The notes: a model not told the origin generated them from the letters alone. A stretch of 64,000 bases of DNA from Cellulomonas aerilata (GCF_007991755.1 NZ_BJYY01000001.1:620001-684000), one strand, 5' to 3'. Shown: positions 11,167 through 21,800, numbered from the stretch's first letter. Program-made: numbers and translations.

Positions 11167-12770
11167 CCGGGGCGTACACGGCGGTGGGCACGGGGTTCAC
11201 CCCGCCGGACGTCGACTGGGCGCCGCTCGCGCCCGTCCTGCTCGTGCTCGGTGCCGGCGTCGCGGGGGTGCTCGTCGAGGCGTTCGTCCCGCAGCGGCTG
11301 CGGCGGCCGGTGCAGCTGGTCCTGGCGCTCGCGGCGACCGCCGGCGCCCTGGTGGCCGTGGCGGCGCTGTGGGCCGGGGTCCGTGACACCGGTGGCACCG
11401 TGGTGCTGGGCGGCTCGATGATCCTGGACGGCCCGGCGCTGGTCCTGCAGGGGATGGTCGCCCTGCTCGCGCTCGTCGCGCTGCTGGTCGTGGCCGACCG
11501 CGGCCAGAACGGGGAGGACGCGTTCGCCCCTCAGGCCGCCGCCGTCCCCGGCTCGCAGTACGAGCGGACGGCGACGGAGCAGGGCCTGGCGCAGACCGAG
11601 GTCTACCCGCTCGTGCTGTTCGCGTCCGGCGGCATGATGATCTTCCCCGCGGCCGGGGACCTGCTGACCATGTTCGTCGCGCTGGAGGTGCTGTCCCTGC
11701 CGCTGTACATCCTGTCCGGCCTCGGCCGGCGGCACCGCCTGTGGTCGCAGGAGGCGGCCATGAAGTACTTCCTGCTCGGCGCCTTCACGTCCGCGATCTT
11801 CCTGTTCGGGGTCGCGCTGCTGTACGGCTTCGCCGGCTCGGTCCGCCTGAGCGTGATCGCCGAGGCCACGGCCACCACCGTCGGCCTGGACCCGCTGCTG
11901 CTCGGCGGGGTCGTCATGGTCGCCATCGGGCTGCTGTTCAAGGTGGGCGCCGTGCCGTTCCACGCCTGGACGCCGGACGTGTACCAGGGGGCCCCCACGC
12001 CGATCACCGGGTTCATGGCCGCCTGCACCAAGGTCGCCGCGTTCGGCGCGCTGCTGCGGCTGGTCTACGTCGTGGTCCCCGCCGTCGAGTGGGACCTGCG
12101 GCCGGTTCTGTGGGCTGTGGTGATCCTCACGATCGCGGTCGGCACGCTGGCGTCCCTGGCGCAGCAGGACATGAAGCGGATCCTGGGCTACTCGGCGATC
12201 GCGCACACCGGGTTCATCCTCACCGGCGTCGTCGCGCTCGACGTCGACGGCGTCTCCGGCGTCCTGTTCTACCTGCTGGCGTACGGCGCCGCGGTCATCG
12301 GGGCGTTCGCCGTGGTGACCCTCGTGCGGTCCGTCGACGCCCAGGGCCGGGTCACCGGCGAGGCGACGCACCTCAACCAGTGGGCCGGTCTCGGCCGGCG
12401 CAGCCCGTGGCTGGCCGGGGCGTTCTGCCTGTTCATGCTGTCGTTCGCCGGGATCCCGCTGACCGCCGGCTTCATCGGCAAGTTCGCGGTGTTCACCGCC
12501 GCGGTCGACGGCGGGGCGACCCCGCTCGCTGTCGCGGGCGTCGTCGGGTCGGCCGTCGCCGTCTTCTTCTACATCCGCATCGTCATGGTGCTGTTCTTCT
12601 CGAGCCGCTCGCCGGAGGCGGACCGCGTGCACGGCGCCGTGACCGTCGTGCGCTCCGAGGGGCTCACGACGGTCGCGATCGGGCTCGCCGTGGTGGCCAC
12701 CATCGGCCTCGGGGTGCTGCCCTCCCCGGTTCTGGATCTGGTCGGCGAGGCGGCTAGGTTCATCCCGTGA
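11163..12770 (+). CDS. nuoN: NADH-quinone oxidoreductase subunit N
   Basis: Third antiporter-like proton-pumping subunit, 535 residues, about 14 helices. Recognised by LLTMFVALEVLSLPLYIL, EAAMKYFLLGAFTSAIFLFG, FKVGAVPFHAWTPDVYQGAP and GYSAIAHTGFILTG. GTG start overlaps the nuoM TGA (GTGA). It is the last subunit gene of the operon, and its own TGA overlaps the GTG of the polyprenyl synthase, so the operon reads on. Confidence 0.97.
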   Translation: MTGAYTAVGTGFTPPDVDWAPLAPVLLVLGAGVAGVLVEAFVPQRLRRPVQLVLALAATAGALVAVAALWAGVRDTGGTVVLGGSMILDGPALVLQGMVALLALVALLVVADRGQNGEDAFAPQAAAVPGSQYERTATEQGLAQTEVYPLVLFASGGMMIFPAAGDLLTMFVALEVLSLPLYILSGLGRRHRLWSQEAAMKYFLLGAFTSAIFLFGVALLYGFAGSVRLSVIAEATATTVGLDPLLLGGVVMVAIGLLFKVGAVPFHAWTPDVYQGAPTPITGFMAACTKVAAFGALLRLVYVVVPAVEWDLRPVLWAVVILTIAVGTLASLAQQDMKRILGYSAIAHTGFILTGVVALDVDGVSGVLFYLLAYGAAVIGAFAVVTLVRSVDAQGRVTGEATHLNQWAGLGRRSPWLAGAFCLFMLSFAGIPLTAGFIGKFAVFTAAVDGGATPLAVAGVVGSAVAVFFYIRIVMVLFFSSRSPEADRVHGAVTVVRSEGLTTVAIGLAVVATIGLGVLPSPVLDLVGEAARFIP

Positions 12771-13780
12771 CCCCCACGACAGCGTTCCCGCTGCCCGATC
12801 CTGCGCTCGCCGAGGTGCTCACCGCCCGGCTCGCCGTGGTCGAGGAGCGCCTGCGGGACGCGGTCGCGCACGCGGACGCGCTCGCCGACACCACCGCGCG
12901 GCACCTGGTCAACGCGGGCGGCAAGCGCCTGCGCCCCATGCTCACCCTGCTCGCCGCGCAGCTCGGGGACGGCCAGCGGCCGGAGGTGGTCGACGCCGCC
13001 GTCGTCGTGGAGCTCACCCACCTCGCGACCCTGTACCACGACGACGTGATGGACAGCGCCCCCCTGCGCCGCGGGGCACCGGCCGCGCACGAGGTGTGGG
13101 GCAACTCCGTGGCGATCCTCACCGGCGACCTGCTGTTCGCTCGCGCGTCGACCACCGTGGCCGGCCTGGGCCCCGAGGCCGTGCGGCTGCAGTCGACGAC
13201 GTTCGAGCGGCTGTGCCTGGGCCAGCTGCACGAGACCGTCGGCCCGCAGGACGGGGACGACCCGGTCGAGCACTACCTGCGCGTGCTCGCCGACAAGACC
13301 GGCTCGCTCATCGCGACGTCGGCCCGGTTCGGCGCGATGTTCGCCGGCTGCCCGCCGGAGATCGTCGGGCCCGTGACCCGCTACGGGGAGAAGGTCGGCG
13401 TCGCGTTCCAGCTGGCCGACGACGTCATCGACCTGTCCGCGGACGGCGCCCGCACCGGCAAGACGCCGGGCACCGACCTGCGCGAGCAGGTGCCCACGAT
13501 GCCGGTGCTGCTCCTGCGGGCGCGGGTGGAGGCCGCCGGCGACTCCGGCGGCGCGGACGACCGGGCCCTGCTGGACCTGCTGGACTCGGACCTGTCCGAC
13601 GACGCGGCGCTGTCCGAGGCGGTCTCCGCCCTGCGCGCGCACGCCGTGGTCGCCGAGACCCGCGCGCTCGCGGTGACCTGGGCGCAGGCCGCCGTCGACG
13701 AGCTGCTCACCCTGGAGCCCAGCCCCGCCAAGGACGCCCTCGTCGCGTTCGCCGACGCCCTGGTCGACCGGGCGTCCTGA
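12767..13780 (+). CDS. Polyprenyl diphosphate synthase, probably for menaquinone
   Basis: Trans-isoprenyl diphosphate synthase of 337 residues that extends allylic diphosphates with isopentenyl diphosphate. The first Asp-rich motif is DDVMD (residues 92-96) followed by RRG, and the second is DDVID (about 218-222). GGKRLRP at 51-57 is the diphosphate-binding region. The GTG overlaps the nuoN stop. That coupling to complex I suggests it makes the side chain of menaquinone, the quinone used by NuoA-N in actinobacteria. Chain length cannot be read reliably from the sequence; hepta- to nonaprenyl is likely. Confidence 0.88.
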   Translation: MTPTTAFPLPDPALAEVLTARLAVVEERLRDAVAHADALADTTARHLVNAGGKRLRPMLTLLAAQLGDGQRPEVVDAAVVVELTHLATLYHDDVMDSAPLRRGAPAAHEVWGNSVAILTGDLLFARASTTVAGLGPEAVRLQSTTFERLCLGQLHETVGPQDGDDPVEHYLRVLADKTGSLIATSARFGAMFAGCPPEIVGPVTRYGEKVGVAFQLADDVIDLSADGARTGKTPGTDLREQVPTMPVLLLRARVEAAGDSGGADDRALLDLLDSDLSDDAALSEAVSALRAHAVVAETRALAVTWAQAAVDELLTLEPSPAKDALVAFADALVDRAS

Positions 13781-13805
13781 CGGCCCGGCGAGGAGACTGA
13801 CCGTC

Positions 13806-14834
13806 ATGACGCTGCACCCCGACCAGCCCGCCGCCGACGTCCGGCGCCCGAGCGCGGCGGGCACCATGACGGCCGACCAGGCGGCCGGCTTCGCCGCGAC
13901 GTTCGACCGCCTGGTGGGCAACGTCGGCGAGGCGCTGCTGGGCAAGCCGCACGTGGTCCGGCTGGCGTTCGCGTGCATGCTCACCGAGGGCCACCTGCTG
14001 CTGGAGGACGCACCCGGCACCGGCAAGACGTCGCTGGCGCGGGCGATGGCCGGGACCGTCCAGGGCAGCCACCACCGCATCCAGTTCACCCCGGACCTGC
14101 TGCCGAGCGACGTCACCGGCGTGACCGTGTACGACCAGGCCACCCGGACCTTCGAGTTCCACCCCGGCCCCGTGTTCGCCTCGATCGTGCTCGCCGACGA
14201 GATCAACCGGGCCTCGCCCAAGACGCAGTCCGCGCTGCTGGAGGTCATGGAGGAGGCCCAGGTCACCGTCGACGGCGTCACGCACGCGGCGCCGCGTCCG
14301 TTCATGGTGATCGCCACGCAGAACCCCGTCGAGCAGGCGGGGACCTACCGGCTGCCCGAGGCGCAGCTGGACCGGTTCCTCATGAAGACGTCGATCGGGT
14401 ACCCCGACCACGCCTCCACCGTGCAGATCCTGGCCGGGGCGTCCGAGCGGGACCGCTCGGGGCACCTGCGGCCGCTGATCACGTCCGCCGGGGTCGCCGA
14501 GCTCATCGAGCTCGCGACGACGACGCACGTCGACGGGGCCGTGCTGGAGTACGTGTCGCTGCTCGCCGAGGCGACCCGGGACGCGCCCGAGACCCGGCTG
14601 GGCGTCAGCGTGCGCGGGTCCCTGGCGCTGGTGCGCACCGCCAAGGTGTGGGCCGCCGCGCACGGGCGCCACTACGTGCTCCCCGACGACGTCAAGGAGC
14701 TCGTCGGGCCGGTGTGGACCCACCGCCTCGTGCTGGACCCGGAGGCCGAGTTCACCGGGACGACGTCCGGCGACGTCGTGCAGCGCGTCCTGGCGGACGT
14801 CGCCGCGCCGCTGGAGCGCCGCGCCGCCGTCTGA
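13806..14834 (+). CDS. MoxR-family AAA+ ATPase
   Basis: AAA_3 ATPase of 342 residues, a chaperone-like type usually found with DUF58 and transglutaminase-like genes. It shows Walker A APGTGKTS (about 69-76), Walker B VLADEINRASPKTQSALLE, sensor 1 IATQNPVEQAGTYRLPEAQ and the following LDRFLM. ATG start with GGAGA upstream, 25 bases after the polyprenyl synthase. It leads the operon that runs to 29709, but it is separated by about 10 kb of signalling and surface-protein genes from its usual DUF58 partner. A 161-base gap separates it from the phosphatase. MoxR assignment is firm; the client is unknown. Confidence 0.9.
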   Translation: MTLHPDQPAADVRRPSAAGTMTADQAAGFAATFDRLVGNVGEALLGKPHVVRLAFACMLTEGHLLLEDAPGTGKTSLARAMAGTVQGSHHRIQFTPDLLPSDVTGVTVYDQATRTFEFHPGPVFASIVLADEINRASPKTQSALLEVMEEAQVTVDGVTHAAPRPFMVIATQNPVEQAGTYRLPEAQLDRFLMKTSIGYPDHASTVQILAGASERDRSGHLRPLITSAGVAELIELATTTHVDGAVLEYVSLLAEATRDAPETRLGVSVRGSLALVRTAKVWAAAHGRHYVLPDDVKELVGPVWTHRLVLDPEAEFTGTTSGDVVQRVLADVAAPLERRAAV

Positions 14835-14995
14835 CCGCCGACGTCCGGCCGCCGGGTGCCCGGTACGGCCGGGATGTCCGCCGGAGCGAAGGTCGTCCCA
14901 CCGGGATCACTCATACCCTCGCGCCCCCACCCGATGGGGAGGGCAGACCTGACCCTGCGCCCGGCCCCGCCGGGCGCGACCGCGAGAGGAGAGCC

Positions 14996-15796
14996 GTGCA
15001 CACGACCGCGGGCTCGGCCACCGACATCGGGCGCGTGCGCCGTCTCAACGAGGACACCGCGCTCGTCCACGCCCCGGTCTTCCTCGTCGCGGACGGCATG
15101 GGCGGGCACTCCGCGGGTGACGTCGCCAGCCGGGTGGCCGTCGAGGAGTTCTTCCAGCTCGCCGGGCGTCCGGTGACCACGCACGAGGACATCCAGCGGT
15201 GCGTGGAGCGCGCCGCCGCACGGGTGCGGGTGACCGTCGGCAGCGGCCGGACGGCCGGCACGACGGTCGCCGGTGTCGCGGTCACGTCCCACGACGGCGA
15301 GCCGTACTGGCTCGTGTTCAACGTGGGCGACTCGCGCGTGTACCGGCTCGCCGACGGCGCGCTGGAGCAGATCAGCGTCGACCACTCCGTCGTCCAGGAG
15401 CTCGTCGACGCCGGACGGCTCAGCCCCCAGGACGCCGAGCGCCACCCCGAACGGCACATCATCACCCGGGCGATCGGGACCGGTCCGGCCCCGAGCCCGG
15501 ACTACTGGCTCCTCCCGGCAGCGCCGGCCGACCGCATGCTGTGCTGCACCGACGGCCTCACCCAGGAGCTCGACGACGAGGCGATCCGCTTCCTGCTCAT
15601 GGACCAGCCGGACGCGCAGGAGGCCGCGCAGGCGCTCGTGCGCGCCGCGGTCGAGGCCGGCGGCCGGGACAACGTGACGGCCGTCGTGGTCGACGTCACC
15701 GACGGCGGCTGCCGCGCGGTCGACGACGCCACCGTCGAGCGCCCCGGCACCTCGGCCGACCGGCCCCGCGACCCGGACGGAGCCGTGACCGCGTGA
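14996..15796 (+). CDS. PP2C-type Ser/Thr protein phosphatase
   Basis: Metal-dependent phosphatase of 266 residues, soluble, without a transmembrane segment. The PP2C motifs are in order: NEDTALV, VADGMGGHSAGDVAS (metal Asp), FNVGDSRVYRL, HIITRAIG, CCTDGLTQEL and GRDNVTAVVV (metal Asp). The GTG start is chosen because AGAGGAGAG stands just upstream and the protein begins at the phosphatase core. The TGA overlaps the next GTG (GTGA). With the kinase at 17133 it forms a writer/eraser pair. The actinobacterial PstP relative usually has a membrane anchor and ectodomain; this one has neither. Confidence 0.9.
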   Translation: MHTTAGSATDIGRVRRLNEDTALVHAPVFLVADGMGGHSAGDVASRVAVEEFFQLAGRPVTTHEDIQRCVERAAARVRVTVGSGRTAGTTVAGVAVTSHDGEPYWLVFNVGDSRVYRLADGALEQISVDHSVVQELVDAGRLSPQDAERHPERHIITRAIGTGPAPSPDYWLLPAAPADRMLCCTDGLTQELDDEAIRFLLMDQPDAQEAAQALVRAAVEAGGRDNVTAVVVDVTDGGCRAVDDATVERPGTSADRPRDPDGAVTA

Positions 15797-17136
15797 TCGT
15801 CCCCGAGTACACCCCCGGCGACTGGGTCGCCGTCGTGACGGACGGCGGCGTCGCCGTGCTGCCCCCGGGCACCGACGGGGCGACCGTGCGGCGGCTGTGG
15901 ACCTCCATGCGCGGCGACGGCCCCGGCACCGCCCTCGTGCGGCACCTGCAGGAGATCACCCGGGACGGCCTCACGTCCCTGCCGCCGTTCGCGCTCCTCT
16001 CGGTCGCCGCCGGGCGGCTGCACGCCGTCGTGCGCGGCGACGTGCGCGTCGCGGTCACCGTCGCCGACGGCTCGCGGGTGCTCACCGCGCCCGACGTGGC
16101 CACCTGGTGCGAGCAGGTGGTCGAGGACGTCCTGGCCGTCGCCGTGCACGCCCCGGGCGCGGACGCCGTCGCCGCCGCACCGTCGTTCCCGCTGCTGTCC
16201 GGAGTCGCGCACGTGGCCGCGGTCCGGGTCGAGCTGCGCCGGACGCCGGCCGGCGTGGGCGAGGACGAGCCCGGCGTCGAGCCGGTCGTGGTCGAGCCGG
16301 TCGTCATCGAACCCGTGGTCGAGCCCGTCGTGGCCGCGCCCGTCGCCGCGCCGGCGCCGCACGGCCGCCGTCCCCAGGGCGGGCTCGTGCTGGCGCCCGC
16401 CGTGCCGGCGCTGCGGCCGCAGGTGCCGTCGCCGGCCGTCCCGGCCGACCTCCCGCTCGAGGCCGAGCCGTTCGACCACACGCTCCTGCGCCCGCCGCAC
16501 GCGGCGGAGTCGGTCAGCCGGGCCGTGCCCCCCGAGGTCGTGGCCGCGGTCCCGCCCGTCGCGTCCGCCGTCGCCCGTGGCGGCCCTGCCCTCCCCGCTC
16601 CCGTCGACCGTGCGCTCGCGGACGCCTCCGCGGACCACGACGGCACCACGGTCCTGTCTGCCGACGTCGTCGCGCTGCGCCGCCGCCTGCCCGACTGGGC
16701 CGGTCACTCGGTGCTCGCAGCCCGCACGGCGGCCGCCGCGTCCGCCGCCCCGGCTCCGGCCCTTGCACCAGCCCAGGCGCCGGCCCCGGTCCGGTCGCCG
16801 GCCCGGCTGGCCATGTCCACCGGCGACCACGTGCCGCTCAACCGTCCCGTTCTCATCGGCCGGGCCCCGCAGGCGGCCCGCGTGCACAGCACCCAGGTCC
16901 CGCGGCTGGTGACCGTCCCGAGCCCGCTGCAGGACATCTCCCGCACGCACGCCGAGGTCCGGATGGACGGAGACGACGTCGTGCTCACCGACCTGCACTC
17001 GACGAACGGCGTGCTCGTCGTGCGCAGCGACGCCGGCCCGCAGCGTCTGCAGCCCGGTGAGGCGACGGTGCTGCAGCCGGGGGTGCTCGTGGACCTCGGG
17101 GAGGGCATCACCTTCACCGTGGAGCGGGGCGCGTGA
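15793..17136 (+). CDS. FHA-domain protein, C-terminal phosphothreonine reader
   Basis: 447-residue cytosolic protein. Residues ~350-447 form a forkhead-associated domain with the key residues LIGR, the SRTH box and HSTNG, so phosphothreonine binding is expected. Residues 1-150 are a conserved-looking domain I cannot name (begins MIVPEYTPGDWVAVVTDGG). The middle is a Pro/Val/Ala-rich linker with repeated EPVV units. GTG start overlaps the phosphatase stop and the TGA overlaps the kinase GTG. It probably recognises a substrate of the neighbouring kinase, perhaps the kinase itself (inference). Confidence 0.85.
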   Translation: MIVPEYTPGDWVAVVTDGGVAVLPPGTDGATVRRLWTSMRGDGPGTALVRHLQEITRDGLTSLPPFALLSVAAGRLHAVVRGDVRVAVTVADGSRVLTAPDVATWCEQVVEDVLAVAVHAPGADAVAAAPSFPLLSGVAHVAAVRVELRRTPAGVGEDEPGVEPVVVEPVVIEPVVEPVVAAPVAAPAPHGRRPQGGLVLAPAVPALRPQVPSPAVPADLPLEAEPFDHTLLRPPHAAESVSRAVPPEVVAAVPPVASAVARGGPALPAPVDRALADASADHDGTTVLSADVVALRRRLPDWAGHSVLAARTAAAASAAPAPALAPAQAPAPVRSPARLAMSTGDHVPLNRPVLIGRAPQAARVHSTQVPRLVTVPSPLQDISRTHAEVRMDGDDVVLTDLHSTNGVLVVRSDAGPQRLQPGEATVLQPGVLVDLGEGITFTVERGA

Positions 17137-18800
17137 CGACCGGTCGCCGGCCGTCGACGCCCCCGGTCATCGCGGGCTACAGCGTGGGTCGCCTGCTCGG
17201 CATGGGTGGCTTCGCCGACGTCTTCCTCTACGAGCAGCAGCTGCCGCGCCGCCCGGTCGCGGTCAAGGTGCTGCTCGCGGACACGCTGGACCCGGAGGTG
17301 CTCGCCCGCTTCGGGACCGAGGCCGACCTCATGGCGCGGCTGTCCCACCACCCGTCCATCGTCACCATCCACCAGGCCGCGGTGGCCGCCGACGGGCGCC
17401 CGTACCTGGTGATGGAGCACTGCTCGCGACCGGGCCTGGGCGCCCGGTACCGCACCGAGCGCATCCCGGTCGCCGAGGCGCTGCGGATCGGCATCCGGCT
17501 CGCGTCCGCGGTGGAGACCGCGCACCGCGCCGGCATCCTGCACCGCGACATCAAGCCCGCCAACGTGCTGACCACGGACTTCGGCTGGCCGGCGCTGACC
17601 GACTTCGGCATCGCGGCGACCACCGGGTGGAGCCGCGGCTCGGCCGTCGGCATGTCCATCCCGTGGTCCCCGCCCGAGCTGCTCGCCGAGCACCCCACCG
17701 GCGACGTGCGGGCGGACGTGTACTCCCTGGGCGCCACCGTGTACGCGCTGCTCGCCGGTCGCTCCCCGTTCGAGGTACCGGGCGGCGAGAACGGCCCCGC
17801 GGACCTGATCGCGCGCATCGAGCGGTCCCCCCTGCCCGCGACCGGCCGCGCCGACGTGCCGGCGAGCCTGCAGGCCGCGTTCGCCCGCGCGATGGAGAAG
17901 GACCCGGTCCGCCGGTTCCACTCCGCGCTCGCGCTGGCCCGCGCGCTGCAGGCGGTCGAGCACGAGCTCATGCTGCCCGGCACGCCCGTCGAGCTGGCCG
18001 AGGGGACCGGGGCGTCCGCGGTCGAGCCGTCGCACGCGGTCGACGACGCCGTCACCCGGCTCCGCCCGGTCGTCACCATCGACCCCGAGGGCCCGGACGC
18101 GACGCCGCCCGTCGCGCACCGCCCGCCCGCCCGCTCCACGGCCGACGAGGCCGCCGAGGCGACCCGCGTCCGGCCGGTCAGCACCATCCGTCCGGAGGGT
18201 GCCGCCGTCGCGGCCCCCGAGCCGCACGCCCGGATGCCCCTCGCCGCCGGACCCGCTCCCGAGGCCGCCCGCGACGCCCCGGCACCCGCGGACGGGACCA
18301 GGGGCAGCACGGGGGGCAGCACCGAGGGCACGACGGACCCGGCCGCGCCCGCCGGCGGACGCCGCCGCCGGACCCGCATGCGGGCCGGGCTGGCGGCGCT
18401 CGTCGTCGTCGGCACGCTCGCCGGCGCCGCCGCGCTGGCCGAGCCGGACCGGGCGCCCGCGGCCGGTGCCGTGGCGTCGGACCACCCGGTCCCCGCCGTG
18501 GTCACCGCCGTGCCGAGCCCGCAGGGCGTCGCCGGGGCGACGCAGCCCGACGGATCGGTCGTGTTCACCTGGACCAACCCGCAGCCGCAGGACGGTGACC
18601 GCTACCTGTGGGGCGTCACCCGCGCCGGCGAGCCGACCCGGATGCGGACGGTCGACGAGCCGACGGTCGTCCTCGCGCCCGAGGCCGCCGCACCCGTCGC
18701 GCTCGAGGCCGGCGCCGCTGCGCCGCTGTGCGTCGAGGTGTCGATCGTCCGGGCCGACCGCCGCGCGTCCACCCGGCCCGCGGTGGGGTGCGCCCGGTGA
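17133..18800 (+). CDS. Transmembrane Ser/Thr protein kinase with FN3-like ectodomain
   Basis: 555-residue Hanks-type kinase. Gly loop LLGMGGFADVFLY, ATP Lys in VAVKVLL, catalytic HRDIKPANVL (from ~137), DFG at 157-159 and DVYSLGATVYALLAGRSPF place it as active. After the kinase (to ~280) comes a long Pro/Ala/Thr-rich linker, one transmembrane helix (about 417-436) and an outside domain of ~120 residues. That domain looks like a single fibronectin-III fold (GSVVFTWTNPQPQDGD; LCVEVSIVRADRR). There are no PASTA repeats. GTG overlaps the FHA gene stop; the TGA overlaps the giant FN3 gene. The FN3 assignment of the ectodomain is by pattern and less sure than the kinase. Confidence 0.9.
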   Translation: MTTGRRPSTPPVIAGYSVGRLLGMGGFADVFLYEQQLPRRPVAVKVLLADTLDPEVLARFGTEADLMARLSHHPSIVTIHQAAVAADGRPYLVMEHCSRPGLGARYRTERIPVAEALRIGIRLASAVETAHRAGILHRDIKPANVLTTDFGWPALTDFGIAATTGWSRGSAVGMSIPWSPPELLAEHPTGDVRADVYSLGATVYALLAGRSPFEVPGGENGPADLIARIERSPLPATGRADVPASLQAAFARAMEKDPVRRFHSALALARALQAVEHELMLPGTPVELAEGTGASAVEPSHAVDDAVTRLRPVVTIDPEGPDATPPVAHRPPARSTADEAAEATRVRPVSTIRPEGAAVAAPEPHARMPLAAGPAPEAARDAPAPADGTRGSTGGSTEGTTDPAAPAGGRRRRTRMRAGLAALVVVGTLAGAAALAEPDRAPAAGAVASDHPVPAVVTAVPSPQGVAGATQPDGSVVFTWTNPQPQDGDRYLWGVTRAGEPTRMRTVDEPTVVLAPEAAAPVALEAGAAAPLCVEVSIVRADRRASTRPAVGCAR

Positions 18801-21800
18801 GCGCGGCCGCCCCGGCGACCGCGAGCACCCCGACGCCGCCCGCGGACGGGTCGCGCCGCGGCCCCCGGTCGTGGACGCGCACCGGCGCGCTCGCCACCGC
18901 ACCGCTGCTGCTGGCCGTGCTCGCCCTGGTCCACCCCGGGCAGGCCGTGTCCCAGCTGGACCTGCACGACGGCGGCGTCTGGCTGACGAACTCCGCCGAG
19001 CTCAAGCTCGGCCGGTACAGCTCCACCGTCGACGAGCTCAACGGCGGCCTGGTCGCGACGGCGGCGGACCTGGACGTCCTGCAGGACGGCGCCGACGTCG
19101 TCCTCGTCGAGCCCGGCAGCATCGCCGTCGTCGATCCCGCGAGCGTCACCCCGCGTGCCGAGGCGGCGGTGCCCGCCGCCGCCGAGGTCACCATGGCCGC
19201 CGGCACCGTCGCCGTCCTCGACCCGGCCGACGGGTCCCTGTGGGCCGCGACCACGGACTCCCTGCGCGACCTGCGCACCGACGCGGGCACCGCCGACCTC
19301 GACCTCGGCGACGGGGGCCGGGCCGTGGTGACGACGTCCGGCACCGTGCTCGCCGCGGCCGCCGACGGCGCGCTCAGCACCCTGGCGGTCGACGGCGCGG
19401 GCACCACGGTCGCCGCGGGGGACCGGCTCGCCGGTGACCCCGTGGCCGGCTGGGACGCGGTGACCGCGGTCGGCGACGAGGCCGTCGCGCTGGCCGGGGC
19501 GAGCCTGCGCACCGGGTCCGCCGCCGTCGACCTGTCACGCTACGGCAGCCCGCTGGCGCTGCAGCAGCCGGGCCCGGCGTCCGGGTCGGTCCTGGTCGCC
19601 AGCCCGATCGCCCTGCTCGAGGTGCCGCTCGACGGCGGGACCGTCCGCGAGCACCGCTCCGGTGGCACCGGCGCGCCGGCGGCGCCCGTCCGGGTCGGGA
19701 CCTGCTCGCACGGCGCGTGGGCGGCCGCGACCGGCAGCTACCTCGTCGCCTGCGACGGCGAGGACGAGCACCGCCTGGACCTGGCCGGCATGAGCGCGCA
19801 GGACGCGCTGGTGTTCCGGGTCAACCGCGGCGTGGTCGTGCTCAACGACACCGGGCGCGGCCGGGTCTGGGTCCCGACCCGGGACCCCGAGCTGCGCGAG
19901 CCCAACTGGCAGGACGTCGAGCCGGAGCGCCGCGAGCAGGACTCCGACGACGACTCCGACGCCCGGCAGAGCACCCAGGACCTGCTGACCGAGTGCACGC
20001 CGCAGTCGGCCCCGCCCACGGCGGCCGACGACGAGTTCGGCCTGCGTCCGGGCCGGACCACGGTCCTGCCGGTCGTCGACAACGACGCGTCCTCCGACTG
20101 CGGCGTCCTCGTGGTCTCCGAGTTCGACCCGCTGCCGGCCGCGTTCGGCACGCTCGTGCCGGTGCACGGCGGCCGCGCGCTGCAGGTGGACCTCGCCGAC
20201 GGGGCGAGCGGGTCCGCGTCCTTCACCTACACCGTGACCGACGGCCGCGGCAGCTCCGCGCCGTCGACCGCCACCGTCCGGCTCGGCATCCGGGCCGACG
20301 GCACCAACGGCGCGCCGGTCCAGGTCCGGGTGCCCTCCCTCGTCGTCGAGCAGGACGCGCGCGCGTCCCTGGAGGTGCTGCCCGGCTTCCTCGACCCCGA
20401 CGGCGACGACCTCGTGCTGGTCGGCGCCACCGCCGGCGCCGCCACCGTGCGCGCGCGCCCGGACGGCCAGGTCACGGTCACCGCCGACGGCGGGGCCCTG
20501 GGCCGGGTCGACGTCCGCCTGCTCGTCTCGGACGGCACCGACACGGTCGAGGGGCTGCTGACCCTCGACGTGCGCCCGGCCGGGTCCGCAGCGCCGCAGG
20601 TCGACCCGGTGCACGCCGTCACCGAGGTGGACGTCCCGGTGACCGTGCGCGCGCTGGACGCCGTGCGCGGCGGCTCCCGCGAGCCGGCGCGCCTGGCCGC
20701 CGTCGACCCGCTGACGGGCGTCACGGTCGAGCCGGACCTGGATGCCGGCACGTTCCGCTTCGTCGCCCCGCGCGCGGGCACCTACTACGTGACGTTCGCG
20801 GTCGCCGCCGGACCGCAGCAGACGGCCGGGGTGGCCCGGGTCGACGTGCGCGACCGTCCGGCGCAGCCCGGCGGCCCGCTGGCCGTGGGGGACCGCGCGC
20901 TGCTGCCGGCGGGTGGGGAGGTCACCGTCGACCCGCTCGCCAACGACGTCGACCCGGCCGGCGGGGTGCTTGTCCTGCGGTCGGTCGACGTGCCCCCCGA
21001 GTCCGGGCTGCGGGTCGCCGCCGTCGGGCACGAGCTGCTGACCATCACCGCCGTCCGGGCCCTGCAGGGGCCGGCCACGTTCGACTACGTCGTGTCCAAC
21101 GGCGTCGCCGAGGCCCGCGGTCAGGTCGTGGTGCGACCCGTCCCGGCCGGCGCCACCCAGCAGCCGCCGGTCGTCGAGGACGTCACCGCCGCGGTGCGGA
21201 CCGGCGGCGTCGTCACCGTGCCGGTGCTCGAGCACGCCGTCGACCCCGACGGGGACCCGCTCACCCTGGTCCCCGAGCTCGCCGAGCCGCTGCCCGCCGG
21301 GCAGGGGCTGCTGTTCGTCTCCGGCGACGTCCTGCGCTACCGCGCCCCGGCCGGGCCGACGACCGCCGTCGCGGCGTTCGACGTGCGCGACCGCGCCGGG
21401 AACGTGACCACCGCCCGGCTCACCGTCACCGTCCACGCGTCCGACGCCGCCACGAAGGCGCCGCCGCGCCCGAGGCCCGTCACCGCCCGCGTGTTCGCCG
21501 GGGAGACCACGCGCATCGCGGTGCCCCTGGTGGGCATCGACGCCGACGGCGACGGCGTCACGCTGCTCGGCCAGGACCGGGCGCCGGACAAGGGCCGGGT
21601 CGTCGGCATGGGCGCGGACTGGCTGGAGTACGAGGCCTACGCCGACCAGAGCGGGACCGACGAGTTCACCTACGCGGTCGAGGACTGGGTGGGTCAGCGC
21701 GCCGTCGCCACCGTCCGGGTGGGGATCGCCGAGCGCCCCGCCGACGCCGACCCGGTCGTGGCGCGCGACGACCAGGTGAGCGTCCGGCCGGGCCAGCTCG

